Assembly (NCBI GenBank): GCA_963792855.1
Contig: CAWBXZ010000001.1
Coordinates: forward strand, 1 to 64,000
Direction of reading: 5' to 3'
Origin: SG8-40 sp963792855
GTDB taxonomy: Bacteria; Pseudomonadota; Gammaproteobacteria; Burkholderiales; Eutrophovitaceae
DNA length: 64,000 nt
In this document: positions 18,725-28,171 of the stretch, piece by piece
Position numbering within the stretch: the stretch's first letter is position 1
How the letters are laid out: the number at the start of each line of letters is the position of its first letter
Position numbers and translations under genes: made by a program
The notes under the pieces: generated by a model
Told to the model about the DNA's origin: nothing
Database searches by the model: none
The model's input: the letters and a program-made list of their open reading frames with translations, nothing else

Positions 18725-19051
18725 ATGGCGATCTATGAACTGCGTACCTATAACCTGCACGTCGGAAAGATGGGCGAGGCGGTCAAGCTGTATTCCGAGA
18801 TCGGTTATCCGGCCCTGAACAAAGGCGGTTTCGACAAGAAGCTGGTGGGCTACTTCCAGGCGGATACGGGCATGATCAATCAGCTGGTTCATATGTGGAA
18901 ATTCGACGACGATGCCGACCGCCGCGCGCACTGGGCGAAGCTGTTTGCCTACGCACCGTTCATCGAGGGATTTGCGGCCAAATTCCGGCCGCTGGTGCAA
19001 ACGCAGGAGGTGAAGCTGCTGACTGCCGCGCCGTGGGGGCCGCATCCCTGA
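18725..19051 (+). CDS. NIPSNAP-family protein
   Basis: A 108-residue dimeric alpha-beta barrel protein. It begins with the family-typical IYELRTYNLHVGKMGEAVKLY and contains LVGYFQADTGMINQLVHMW and a terminal RPLVQTQEVKLL strand, all characteristic of NIPSNAP. An AAAGAGGAGAAA sequence before the ATG is a strong ribosome-binding site. Bacterial members often lie beside catabolic genes, but none has a proven reaction. Here the neighbours are a GST and a PQQ-type dehydrogenase. Confidence 0.85.
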   Translation: MAIYELRTYNLHVGKMGEAVKLYSEIGYPALNKGGFDKKLVGYFQADTGMINQLVHMWKFDDDADRRAHWAKLFAYAPFIEGFAAKFRPLVQTQEVKLLTAAPWGPHP

Positions 19052-19089
19052 GCGGTCGATAAACGCGGGCAGCGCAGCCCCGGATATTC

Positions 19090-20205
19090 TCAGCGATTCT
19101 CAGGCGTCAACCTGAGCAGCCGGCCGCCGCTTCCGTCCTCGAGCAGCCAGATTGCGCCGTCCGGCCCCTGCCTGACGGCACGAATTCGCTCGTTCATGTC
19201 GAAGCGCTCCGCCTCATAGGCCGCATCGCCTTCAAACCCGACGCGTATCAGGCCTCTTGCAGACAAGCCGGCGATGAATGCACTGCCTTTCCATTGCGGA
19301 AACAGATCACCCGAATAGAACATCAGGTCGCCGGGAGAAATCACGGGTGACCACCAGACTTTCGGCGCTTCGAATTCCGGACGCGTATCGTGGTCGGGTA
19401 TGTCGCTTCCGCCATAATGATCGCCATTCGAAACGATCGGGTACCCATAGTTGGCGCCGCGAATGACGCGATTCAACTCGTCGCCACCCCGCGGGCCCAT
19501 TTCGACGTTCCACAACTGGCCGTTTGCATCAAACGCAAGGCCCAGCGGATTCCGGTGGCCCAGTGACCAGATCTGCGCGGTGACTCCGCCCTGGTTTGCA
19601 AACGGGTTATCCGCAGGGACAGAGCCATCGTCATTCAGCCGTACGATCTTCCCGAGGTTCTGCTTCATGTCCTGGGACGGATCGAATTTCTGACGCTCGC
19701 CTGAAGAAATGTAGAGGTAGCCGTCCGGCGAAAAGGCGATGCGGTGGCCATAGTGTCCCCGGCCTGTCACCTTGGAGACCTGGCGCCAGATGATTTCGAC
19801 GTTCTCGAGCCGACCGCCGCCGTCGTCACTCAGGATGAGTTTCGCTCGCGCGACGGCGGCACCGCGCACGTTGCCGCTGCCGGCTTCAGCGAAGCTGATA
19901 TAGACGACACCGTTAGAGGCGAAGCCGGGGTGTAATGCGATATCACCGAATCCGCCCTGACCGCCGTAGTCGACCTCTGGCACGCCGGGCACCGGCTCTG
20001 ACTTGTTGCCATCCCGGGAAACGATGTACAGGCGGCCTTCTTTCTCGGTCACCAGCATCCGGCCGTCGGGCAGGAAGCGCATCGCCCATGGCTCGTCGAA
20101 GGATGCGACCTCCGTCGCAGTGAACGGCGCACGTGCGCTGGCGACGTTTTCTGCATTGCAGGCGGTCAACAATACAAGTGCGAAGAACAGGAACGCGGTA
20201 CGCAC
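19090..20205 (-). CDS. PQQ-dependent sugar dehydrogenase (aldose sugar dehydrogenase, YliI type)
   Basis: A 371-residue lipoprotein (leader ending LLTACNAE) with the six-bladed beta-propeller of soluble glucose/aldose dehydrogenases. Recognisable segments are LPDGRMLVTEKEGRLYIV, GGQGGFGDIALHPGF, GRGHYGHRIAFSPDG (a catalytic His region), GHRNPLGLAFD, NVEMGPRGGDELN (metal/PQQ site) and ANYGYPIVS. It would oxidise aldoses in the periplasm and pass electrons to the respiratory chain through a cytochrome or quinone. No PQQ biosynthesis genes are in the window. Length and motifs are normal for the family. Confidence 0.88.
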   Translation of the reverse strand: MRTAFLFFALVLLTACNAENVASARAPFTATEVASFDEPWAMRFLPDGRMLVTEKEGRLYIVSRDGNKSEPVPGVPEVDYGGQGGFGDIALHPGFASNGVVYISFAEAGSGNVRGAAVARAKLILSDDGGGRLENVEIIWRQVSKVTGRGHYGHRIAFSPDGYLYISSGERQKFDPSQDMKQNLGKIVRLNDDGSVPADNPFANQGGVTAQIWSLGHRNPLGLAFDANGQLWNVEMGPRGGDELNRVIRGANYGYPIVSNGDHYGGSDIPDHDTRPEFEAPKVWWSPVISPGDLMFYSGDLFPQWKGSAFIAGLSARGLIRVGFEGDAAYEAERFDMNERIRAVRQGPDGAIWLLEDGSGGRLLRLTPENR

Positions 20206-20759
20206 GGCGAATCTCCCGATGGAAAACGATAACTATTCTAGGACAGCAACGTTTGGCCGGATGTTCCCGCGGCGCGAGGGGGAGGTCCGCGACGACATCC
20301 GGTCGTTCACTGGAAGCGGCGGCAAACAACCGTTGCGGCGGGCAGCGCAGTCAAGGTGTGAACCGGGGCTGTTACCTGCGTGATCTGAAGTTCTGCCCGG
20401 TTCTCCCGGGCCGATCACCGTTTTGCCCTTGCGCATCGAGTGTCGGGAGAAGTGCGCGCAGCGTCGAAAATTCTCGCGTGACGAGAAGCCGGCGATTCTG
20501 TCCATGGCTTCGGCAAAACCGGCTTTCACAAGGGACACCCGCTCACCGTCAGAATGTTGCAAAACACAGGAAATGCCCGGTCCCCGGCCGCGGGCCCAGT
20601 GGCAGGATTATTGCAATACTGATAATGGACAAAGGACGTGTGATCGCTGCGAGTGTGGTAGCCGCGAGCAGGCGGCCTTCCCCTATGGTTTCGAGCAGAT
20701 CCACGCGAACACGAAAAACGGTGTTTGACGCAATCACGCGAGGTATAAGGTAAAGAGCA
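20206..20759. other. Long intergenic region, no gene supported
   Basis: About 550 bases between the divergent PQQ dehydrogenase and zinc-ribbon genes. Several short frames occur on both strands but none resembles a protein family or has a good ribosome-binding site. It presumably carries the promoters of both neighbours; a TATAAG at ~20743 may belong to the zinc-ribbon gene. Confidence 0.5.
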
Positions 20760-20987
20760 ATGCAGTGCCCCAAGTGCGGATCCGAACATGCGCGGCGTTC
20801 CTACCGGCGGTGGTGGGAAAAGCTCGCGACGATGGGCTGGACCGAAAAGCGCCCATTCCGCTGCAGGTCATGCTGGCATCGTTTTTGGGCTGATGGCGGC
20901 GTCACCGGATACGGTACGTCGCATAACGGTGCGCATGGCAATCGAAATGTGCATGGCAACAGAAACGTGCATGGCGTAGGGCATTGA
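20760..20987 (+). CDS. Small zinc-ribbon protein with His/Asn/Gly repeat tail
   Basis: A 75-residue protein. The N-terminal half has two knuckles, MQCPKCGSEH and FRCRSCWHRFW, spaced like a zinc ribbon, with a basic Trp/Arg-rich segment between them. The tail is a low-complexity tandem repeat, HGNRNVHGNRNVHGVGH, rich in histidine. GGTAAAGAG precedes the ATG and a clean terminator follows at 21040, so a real transcription unit is likely. I do not recognise the family. DNA or RNA binding is a guess from the ribbon; metal storage is a guess from the His tail. Confidence 0.6.
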   Translation: MQCPKCGSEHARRSYRRWWEKLATMGWTEKRPFRCRSCWHRFWADGGVTGYGTSHNGAHGNRNVHGNRNVHGVGH

Positions 20988-21039
20988 AGCGCCGCCGGGT
21001 GTTGTTCCCGGCGCTGGTGCGATATTCCTGGTGACAGAC

Positions 21040-21066
21040 AGGGCCGGAACCATCCGGCCCTTTTTC
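21040..21066 (+). terminator. Rho-independent terminator after zinc-ribbon gene
   Basis: AGGGCCGGA and TCCGGCCCT pair around a four-base loop and are followed by TTTTT. It sits about 50 bases after the stop at 20987. Confidence 0.8.
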
Positions 21067-21379
21067 GTTGGCGGGGTGCCAGAATCGCTTCGCCGCCGCT
21101 TTCCGGGAGGCTTGACGCCACGCCTTGTTGCAACTTTCAAGGCACCGGACCCGCCCGCGCTGCAGGTCAGGGCATTCCGGGGCTTCTTCGCCAACAACCG
21201 GCTGGTGGAACGACAAGGGCGGCGTTTATACTTCTTCTTCCGAGTTGTTCGGCTGGCGTGGCAGCCACCGGCCTATCGGGCGCAAGCGGGTTTTCCGCAA
21301 ACGCAATCCGGCGGGATTTCAGGGCGTTTCAGGTGTCGCCAGGCGAGCGTGCAAACACAAACATCGACAGAGGTCACAC

Positions 21380-22144
21380 ATGCTGAGTGAAGCGCAGGTC
21401 GCCCATTATCATGAGAACGGTTTCGTCATTCCGGATTATCGGCTGTCGGAAGAAACGCTGTCGGCGATTCGGGAGGATCACGACCGGCTGCTGCGCCGTC
21501 ATCCCGAGTTCCGTGATTACTGCCCGCAGTTGCTCGCCTGGGATCTCGCGTTTCTGAACTACGCACGGGACCCGGAAATTCTCGATATGGTCGAGCAGCT
21601 CATCGGCCCCGATTTCGCGCTCTGGAATTCGAGTTTTTTCGCCAAACCGGCCTTGAACGGTTTCAAGACGCCCTGGCACCAGGATGGCGAGTACTGGCCC
21701 ATCCGGCCGGTCGCCACATGTACGGTATGGATGGCGATCGATGATGCCACCGTTGAAAACGGTTGCCTCAACTACATGCCGGGATCGCACAAGCGGCGCG
21801 AACTGCGCGCACACAAGGTCAACCCGGCGCAGGGCCTGACGTTGAATCAGGAAATTTCCCCGGACGAGTATGACGAGGACAAGGCTTTTCATCTGGAGCT
21901 CAAAGCGGGCCAGATGTCACTGCATGATGTCTTTCTGGTCCATGGTTCGGAGGCGAATAACTCGCCCAAATCCCGGCGAGGCATGACGTTGCGCTACATG
22001 CCTACGACATCGGTTTTCGACCGGGACCTCGCCGACCGGCAGACCAGGGAAAAGAGTCTCGTCTACAACCATCGCGACCGCACCCTGTACCTGATGCGCG
22101 GTGTCGACCGCAGTGGCAAGAACGATTTTCGTATGCGCATGTGA
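21380..22144 (+). CDS. Phytanoyl-CoA dioxygenase (PhyH) family protein
   Basis: A 254-residue Fe(II)/2-oxoglutarate-dependent oxygenase. The metal-binding HxD is in WHQDGEYWP, the distal His in FLVHGSEANNS, and the 2-oxoglutarate-binding Arg in RRGMTLRYMP. YMPGSHKRRE, between HxD and the distal His, is typical of PhyH proteins. The start at 21380 (MLSEAQVAHYHENGFV) is the conserved family N-terminus; the frame extends further upstream but without similarity. Such enzymes hydroxylate lipids or small metabolites, and the substrate is not predictable. It stands alone on its strand. Confidence 0.87.
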   Translation: MLSEAQVAHYHENGFVIPDYRLSEETLSAIREDHDRLLRRHPEFRDYCPQLLAWDLAFLNYARDPEILDMVEQLIGPDFALWNSSFFAKPALNGFKTPWHQDGEYWPIRPVATCTVWMAIDDATVENGCLNYMPGSHKRRELRAHKVNPAQGLTLNQEISPDEYDEDKAFHLELKAGQMSLHDVFLVHGSEANNSPKSRRGMTLRYMPTTSVFDRDLADRQTREKSLVYNHRDRTLYLMRGVDRSGKNDFRMRM

Positions 22145-22332
22145 TACGTTCTTCCGAACTCCGGGTGAACAAACGACCGGGGCAAGGGAGAGGGAACAGG
22201 CCATCAGCTGAAACGATGCATCGACGGCGTTACGCGATGGCTAATGTAGTTCCGCAGTGAACGGGTTTCGGTTCCGGGGCAACGAAAGTGTTATGCGTGA
22301 AGCCGCCCCGTAGCGGGCGAATGGAGTTTTAA

Positions 22333-23331
22333 TTGGATCCGCTGAGTCAGGGTGTGCTGGGTGCCGCTGCACCAAAATCGGTGGCTCCGCCGGAACACAC
22401 ACGAATCGCGGCGCTGTTCGGGTTTCTGGCGGGGATGGCGCCCGATCTCGATGTGTTGATCCGCTCGAACACCGACCCGTTGCTGTTCCTCGAATTCCAT
22501 CGCCAGTTTACCCACGCCCTGGCCTTTATCCCCGTCGGCGGATTTCTCTGCGGCTGGCTGCTGCACCAGTTGTTTGGCAAGCGCCGTGGTTTGTCGCTGC
22601 GACGCAGTGTCCTGTATTGCACCCTGGGATATGCGACCCACGCGCTACTGGATGCCTGCACTACCTATGGCACGCAGTTGCTTTGGCCGTTCAGTGATGC
22701 GCGCTTCGCGTGGAATGCGGTGTCGGTCATCGACCCGTTATTCACCGTGCCTGTACTGCTGCTGGTTCTGGTCTCGGTCGTCAGGCGCAATGCGGTGCCG
22801 GCCCGTCTCGCACTCGTCTGGGCAATCGCTTACCCGCTGATCGGACTGGTGCAGCGGGACCGTGCGGAAGAGTTGGGATGGCAAATGGCCCGTTCTCGCG
22901 GCCACCAACCGGTGCATCTGGAGGCCAAGCCGACTTTCGCCAATCTGGTTCTGTGGAAAATCGTCTATGAATACGACGATGACTATTACGTCGATGCAGT
23001 GCGGGTGCTGGCCGATGGCAAATTCTATCCCGGCGACTCTGTGCGCAAACTGAATGTCGAGCGAGACTTCCCCTGGCTTGATCATCAATCACAGCAAGCA
23101 CGGGACATAGAACGCTTCCGCTGGTTTTCCAATGGCTATGTCGCCCTCGATCCGGGCCATCGCAACCGTGTCACCGACATACGCTACTCGATGTTGCCCA
23201 ACCAGGTGGCCGGACTCTGGGGCATCGAACTTTCGCAGACCGCGGGCAACGGCGACCACGCGCGCTACGTCGTCACACGCCGCGCAGCGAACCAGGCACT
23301 GGACCAGTTCAAGGCGATGCTGTTCGACTAG
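22333..23331 (+). CDS. YdjM-like membrane-bound metal-dependent hydrolase
   Basis: A 332-residue membrane protein of the YdjM/LexA-regulated hydrolase family. The N-terminus has MDPLSQGVLGAA, GMAPDLDVLI and EFHRQFTHALAF, with the conserved Asp and His residues expected to bind metal; GYATHALLDACTTYGTQ adds another His/Asp pair. Helices lie around 45-65, 130-150 and 155-172. The C-terminal ~140 residues are soluble. The start is TTG at 22333, because the ATG at 22321 runs into a stop at once; a GGAG lies eight bases upstream. In E. coli ydjM is SOS-controlled, but I see no LexA box here. Activity unproven. Confidence 0.8.
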   Translation: MDPLSQGVLGAAAPKSVAPPEHTRIAALFGFLAGMAPDLDVLIRSNTDPLLFLEFHRQFTHALAFIPVGGFLCGWLLHQLFGKRRGLSLRRSVLYCTLGYATHALLDACTTYGTQLLWPFSDARFAWNAVSVIDPLFTVPVLLLVLVSVVRRNAVPARLALVWAIAYPLIGLVQRDRAEELGWQMARSRGHQPVHLEAKPTFANLVLWKIVYEYDDDYYVDAVRVLADGKFYPGDSVRKLNVERDFPWLDHQSQQARDIERFRWFSNGYVALDPGHRNRVTDIRYSMLPNQVAGLWGIELSQTAGNGDHARYVVTRRAANQALDQFKAMLFD

Positions 23332-23567
23332 CCGCAACTCTCCTCTGCCGGATCACGCGGGAGCCGGGTTCTGTGTTTTGCGTTTCCGTTTTTCGCCTGC
23401 AATCTATGGCACGTCCTTTCTCGCCAGATCAACTTGCGCGGCGGATTGTCGCGGCGAGGATCCAGGCGCCAGCGCATTGCCGAATGCCCCATACGTTCGG
23501 TATGCCATTCAGGTAATACCGCACATCTTCTCTGCAGCACCGTTCGCAGACCGGTTTGCGCCGTATC

Positions 23568-23652
23568 CGTAATCTGTCCTCACTCGCACGGTCAATGTTT
23601 CAAGCGAGATGACTACCCACTTACCCATTCACTTTTATCAGGAGAACCCATC
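23568..23652 (+). promoter_or_regulatory. Conserved leader of the small exported protein family (copy 1)
   Basis: CCGTAATCTGT, then CACTCGCACGGT, then GCGAGATGAC recur upstream of all four family genes, while the coding region of this copy is clearly diverged. CTCGC and GCGAG can pair across about 16 bases. AGGAGAA precedes the ATG at 23653. This may be promoter plus operator, or a 5' UTR stem-loop. Confidence 0.6.
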
Positions 23653-23901
23653 ATGAAACTCGTTAAAACCACAATCGTTGCCGCTCTGTTTGGTCTGTCT
23701 TTGAATGCGTTTGCAGCCGTGAGCGATCTGTCAAACGTTACGCATGGCGCGAAAGGCGGCCAGGAGCAGAAAATCGGTCAGGTTTCCGAGGCACGCTGGA
23801 GCGATCGCAACGCAGGTTTGCCGCGCGGTGAGGTCAAGCCTTTCGCGAAATCTGCCGGCAACTACCGCTTTGGTGACATTTCTTCGGTCACGCATAACTG
23901 A
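23653..23901 (+). CDS. Small exported repeat protein, family member 1 (divergent)
   Basis: An 82-residue precursor with a signal peptide (VAALFGLSLNAFAA) cleaved before VSDLSNVTHG. The mature peptide (~62 residues) ends with KPFAKSAGNYRFGDISSVTHN, of which the last ~20 residues are nearly the same as in the three other copies. The repeat unit D-[I/L]-[S/N]-x-V-T-H occurs at its beginning and end; the middle unit (WSDRNAG) is degenerate. It shares the leader and terminator architecture of the other copies but is the most diverged member. No cysteines. Periplasmic or secreted; function unknown. Confidence 0.8.
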   Translation: MKLVKTTIVAALFGLSLNAFAAVSDLSNVTHGAKGGQEQKIGQVSEARWSDRNAGLPRGEVKPFAKSAGNYRFGDISSVTHN

Positions 23902-23958
23902 GTTCCACATCCGGCTGATCTGATCGGAATGGTCTGACCAGATCATCCGCGCACGGGA

Positions 23959-23994
23959 GCCGTCCGGCAGCGATCCTGCCGGACGGCTTTTTTT
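23959..23994 (+). terminator. Strong Rho-independent terminator
   Basis: GCCGTCCGGCAG and CTGCCGGACGGC (allowing for the shared loop) form a long GC stem followed by seven T residues, 58 bases after the family gene stop. Another stem (TGATCTG / CAGATCA, 23916-23946) lies between the gene and the terminator. Confidence 0.85.
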
Positions 23995-23998
23995 CTGT

Positions 23999-26460
23999 TC
24001 ATCCACGCATGCGCGTGGCGCGTGGATCGTACATGGCACGCAGTGCAGCCTTTGCCGGAATGCGATCGCCGGCGACGTCGATCTCGAACCGGCCCGAGTC
24101 GATGTAGTCCTGCGTGATTTCGTCTTCTGTCTGAACGTAACCGAGCCCGACGGCACCACCGAGGGTATGGCCGTAATCGCCCGACGTCAGATGTCCGACG
24201 GTCTTGCCGTCACGCACGATGGGTTCGTGGTGGTAGAGCGTTTGTTCCGGATCTTGCAGGAGAAACTGCACCAGACGTTTGTTCATGAACGTGCGATTCT
24301 CCTTTTGCCGCAGGATCGCATCGCGCCCGATGAACGGAATCGCTTTTTCGAAGTTGCAGACAAATCCCATGCCGCATTCGAGCGGGGTGTCGTGCCCGGC
24401 AACGTCGTGGCCGTAGTGGACGAACTTTTTCTCCAGCCGGCAGGAGTTCAGCGCGTGCATGCCCGCGAGGGTGAGTCCGTGGCTTTGGCCCTTGTCCCAC
24501 AGATAATCGAAACCATGCCGAGCCTGATCGACCGGCACATATAGCTCCCAGCCGAGTTCGCCGACATAGGACACGCGCCCGGCATAGGCGCGAGCCATGC
24601 CCAGTTCAACCGGTTGGAACGATCCGTACGGAAACGATTCGTTGCGCATGTCGTGGTTCAGGGTTTGCGCCAGCAAGTCACGGCTGCCCGGACCCATGAC
24701 GCCGAGCATGGCCCAGGCGTTGGTGATGTCGGTGACGCAGCAGAACTCGCCTTCGGTGATATGCGATTTCAGCCAGTGCAGGTCCTTGATCGTTTGCGTG
24801 GCCCCGCTGAGGACCCAGAACTCGTCTTCGGCAAGGCGGGTGACGGTCAGGTCCGCCTCGATGCCGCCGTGATCGTTCAACCAGTGTGTGTAGACCATGC
24901 GTCCGGGTTCGACGTCGACGTTGGCGCTCGATATCCGTTGCAGGAGTTTGACCGCGTCCCTGCCTTGCACGAGGTACTTGGAAAAAGAACTCTGGTCGAA
25001 CAGCGCGACCTCTTCGCGCGCGGCTCTGTGTTCCGCGGCACTGTATTCGAACCAGTTCTGTTTGCCGAAGCTGTATTGGTATTCGGGTTTGACGCCTGCC
25101 GGTGCAAACCAGTTAGGGCGCTCCCAGCCGGCCGCCTCTCCGAAACAGGCGTTGTGTTCGGCCAGGCGCTGGTGCAGCGGCGAGAGCCGCAGGTTGCGCG
25201 AGGTCCGCATTTGCCTGTACGGATAATGATTGTCGTAGAGCAAGCCCAGGGTTTCGGTGACACGATTCTGGATGTATTGCTGCGTCGACTGAAATGGAAA
25301 CATGCGGCGGATGTCATTACCCCACAGATCCATCGGCGCCTTGCCCGTGTGCATCCAGTCGGCCAGCGCCCGGCCAAGCCCGCCCGAGGTCTGGATGCCG
25401 ACCGAGTTCAGGCCGCAGGCCACAAAGAAGCCTTTCAGTTCGGGTGCTTCGCCAATATGAAACTGGTCGTCGGGTGTGAAGCTTTCCGGTCCGCAGAAAA
25501 AACTCCGCCATCCAGCGCTGGCCAGCATCGGCACGCGCTGCAGCGCTTTTTCGAGCACCGGCATGAACTGTTCGTCCGGGTGTCCTTCGAGTTCCTCGAA
25601 AGCGAAATCCAGCGGGATGCCGTCCTGTCCCCATGGCACGGCATTGGGCTCGAAGGCGCCGACCAGCAGGCTGCCGGCATCCTCGCGGTAGTAGGCGCAG
25701 TTGTCGTGGTCGCGCAGCACCGGAAGGTTTGCGGGCAGGCCGTCGAGTTTTTCGGTGTGCGCGTAGTAGTGCTCGCAGGCATGCAGCGGTACGTTGACAC
25801 CCGCCATGCGGCCAATCTCGCGTCCCCACAAGCCGCCGCAGTTGACGACGAAGTCCGTACGGATTCCGCCCTGTGTGGTGGTGACGCCGGTGACACGGCC
25901 GTTGGCGCGCTCGATGCCGGTGACGCGAACCCCTTCGAGGCACAACGCACCACGCCCGCGCGCACCCTTGATGAAAGCCTGGGTGACGTCAACCGGGCTT
26001 GCAGTCCCGTCCTGTTCCACCCAGCTGCCGCCGAGAAGGTCTCCGGTTTCGACGAAAGGGTAGAGTGCCTTGATTTCGGCTCGGCGTAATGATGTCTACC
26101 TGCGTCACCCCGAATGCATTATTCATTGCGGCGACACGTTTCAGTTCTTCGAAACGCGCGGCGCTGTGCGCAACGGTCACGGAGCCGACCTGTTTGAATC
26201 CGGTCGATTGCCCGGTTTCGGCCTCGAGTTCACCCAGCAATGCCATGGAGTACTCGCACAGGCGTGCGTGCGGTCTCGTTGGCGCGCATGGTTCCGACCA
26301 GTCCCGCCGCATGCCAGGTGGTGCCGCAGGTGAACTGGTTGCGCTCCAGCAGGACAACATCGCTCCACCCGAGTTTGGCGAGGTGATAGGCGACGCTGGC
26401 GCCAATGACGCCGCCGCCAATGATCACCGCGCTGGCGCGTTGTGGAATCTGCGCAGGCAT
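23999..26460 (-). CDS. Dimethylglycine/sarcosine dehydrogenase-like FAD enzyme with GcvT domains, frameshifted
   Basis: About 820 residues when three frames are joined. The N-terminal FAD fold starts at ATG 26460 with IIGGGVIGASVAYHLAKLG. CGTTWHAAGLVG holds the His that carries covalent FAD in dimethylglycine dehydrogenase. The DAO and FAO_M domains are followed by a C-terminal GcvT-like tetrahydrofolate-binding half (LFDQSSFSKYLVQG, VTDITNAWAMLGVMGPGSRDLL, MHALNSCRLEKKFVHYG). Single-base shifts near 26262 and 26085 break the frame. The enzyme would demethylate dimethylglycine or a related N-methyl amino acid and transfer the one-carbon unit to folate, in betaine or choline catabolism. The end is five bases from the terminator of the convergent family gene. 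Confidence 0.85.
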
Positions 26461-26706
26461 TTGACTGTTCTCCCGGTCAAATTTTCCGTGGACAGATTCA
26501 ATTCTGGACTGTTTTGGTCTGCCTCGCCCGCCAGGTCAGGAACGGCCGTCAACAAGCGGCCGGGCGTTCAGCCTGCAAGTCCCTTAGCACAGGGAGTCAG
26601 CGCCGCGCGGACCATGCGGCAGTCCCCGGAAGAGAATGACAAGAGGATCGACGTCCGTTTCGGTTGCGGCGGTGCCGGCGACCGATGACGCGCCATCCGG
26701 CGTTTC

Positions 26707-27843
26707 TCACCTGACGCGGTAGGCTTCCAGATCACGATCCAGAATCGGCCGCTCCTCGATGACGGCGGAAACCTCGATTTCGTTACCGTCCCTCAGCAGC
26801 TTTACGGTTACCGTCTCGCCGATCGCCAATTCCTGCACCACGATGCGGGCATCTTCAAGCGACTCGACCTTTGTGCCGTTCACCTGGGTGATGATGTCAC
26901 CGCCCAGAATCATTTCCTGCATTCCCCACATCACCGGAAGCGTCCCGCCGCGGATGCCGGCCTTGTCGGCGGCACTGCCGGGCTCGACGGTCTCGACCAG
27001 GAAACCGCGGGTGAAAAGGGCCGCCATCGGTGGCGCGCCGAGTAGCCGGAGGATGATCGGTGTCACCATCTGGCCATACAGCCCGTGCCAGGGCCGTACC
27101 ACCTTGCCGGTCTCGATCAGTTCCCGCAACTCCCGGCGCAGTGTCGCGACCGGGATCGCGAAGCCGACATTCTCGGCCTCGGGACTTCCGCTGCGCAGCG
27201 TCACGAGGCCGATGAGGTAACCGCAATCGTCAACCAGCGCGCCGCCGGAATTTCCCCCGCTGACCGGCGCGTCGGTCTGGATAAACGGCGATAGCCAACT
27301 CGACGTGTTGAGCGGCAGCACACGGCCTACGCCGGATACGATGCCCGTGCTGATGGATTTGCCGATTCCCAGCGGGTAGCCGATGACATGGGCGGGCTGA
27401 CCAATGACCACTTCGTCACCGGGTGCGAAAGGAAGGGGATCGGTGTATGCGGACAGGCCCGGGGCGCGCAAGACGGCGATATCGAATACGGGGTCACGTC
27501 CCACGAGCTCGGCCTCGAAAACAATCCCTTCGATACCGACCGCAAGCGCGGTCGCGTCGAGGACGACGTGGAAGTTGGTCACGATCAGGTCGTCTCCGAG
27601 AAATATGCCGGAGCCGGTCTTTGAGTCGACCCGGCCGATCACCCGATAAGGGTTGATGCCGAAAGAGAATACCTGCACGACGCTGGGCGCGACCTGGCGA
27701 AATACTTCGGCTGGTGTCTTGGCGCAGCGTGCCCATTTATCACCGATGGCGGGCACTTCCTGAGCCATGGCCGGCGTGGCCAGCGCCGTCAGCGCGATTA
27801 CCGTCAGGGCAATAAATTTCAGGCGAGTGAATTGGATGCTCAT
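26707..27843 (-). CDS. Periplasmic S1C serine protease with PDZ domain (HtrA/Deg family)
   Basis: A 378-residue protein from ATG 27843: signal peptide ending TPAMAQ, trypsin-like domain with the triad H92 (VTNFHVV), D121 (DIAVL) and S199 (SGGNSGGALV), and one C-terminal PDZ domain (GFLVETVEPGSAADKAGIRGG, GGDIITQVNGTKVESLEDA). The protease core is preceded by VAPSVVQVFS. It is shorter than DegP, which has two PDZ domains, and closer to DegS or single-PDZ forms, but it has a cleavable leader rather than a membrane anchor. Role: periplasmic protein quality control. The longer frame to 28038 is not supported. Confidence 0.88.
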   Translation of the reverse strand: MSIQFTRLKFIALTVIALTALATPAMAQEVPAIGDKWARCAKTPAEVFRQVAPSVVQVFSFGINPYRVIGRVDSKTGSGIFLGDDLIVTNFHVVLDATALAVGIEGIVFEAELVGRDPVFDIAVLRAPGLSAYTDPLPFAPGDEVVIGQPAHVIGYPLGIGKSISTGIVSGVGRVLPLNTSSWLSPFIQTDAPVSGGNSGGALVDDCGYLIGLVTLRSGSPEAENVGFAIPVATLRRELRELIETGKVVRPWHGLYGQMVTPIILRLLGAPPMAALFTRGFLVETVEPGSAADKAGIRGGTLPVMWGMQEMILGGDIITQVNGTKVESLEDARIVVQELAIGETVTVKLLRDGNEIEVSAVIEERPILDRDLEAYRVR

Positions 27844-28171
27844 GGCAAGAATGTGCGCTACGTCGACATGATGTATCACCCGTATAACGCTTGCGCATGC
27901 ATCTGGCAAGTCCGGGCCGCTGATTGCGCAGGCGGCAAGGTAGCGGAACGCAAGCCGTGGCATACGGAACCGAATGGCGCCCGGCCATCGTCTGGCGGCA
28001 AGCGCTTCGCGCAAATCTGGTAATACGCAATGCAGCACGTACCGGAAAACGGCCTGCCTGTCTTCGTTCAGGCCTGCGTCATGCGGCCTCGTGCCTGGTC
28101 GGGCAAGACGTGTCCGGGACGTTGCCGCGTCTGCGTTTTACAATTGGCGTTGCGTTACGGATTTCCGGACC

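Noticed and set aside
18545..20584. ATGCCCGGTCCC occurring at 18545 and 20573 in intergenic DNA
   Set aside because: The match is only about a dozen GC-rich bases and the surroundings differ; likely chance.
24614..26089. Plus-strand frame of 491 codons
   Set aside because: It lies wholly antisense to the dimethylglycine dehydrogenase-like gene, whose motifs are clear; the translation has no recognisable features.
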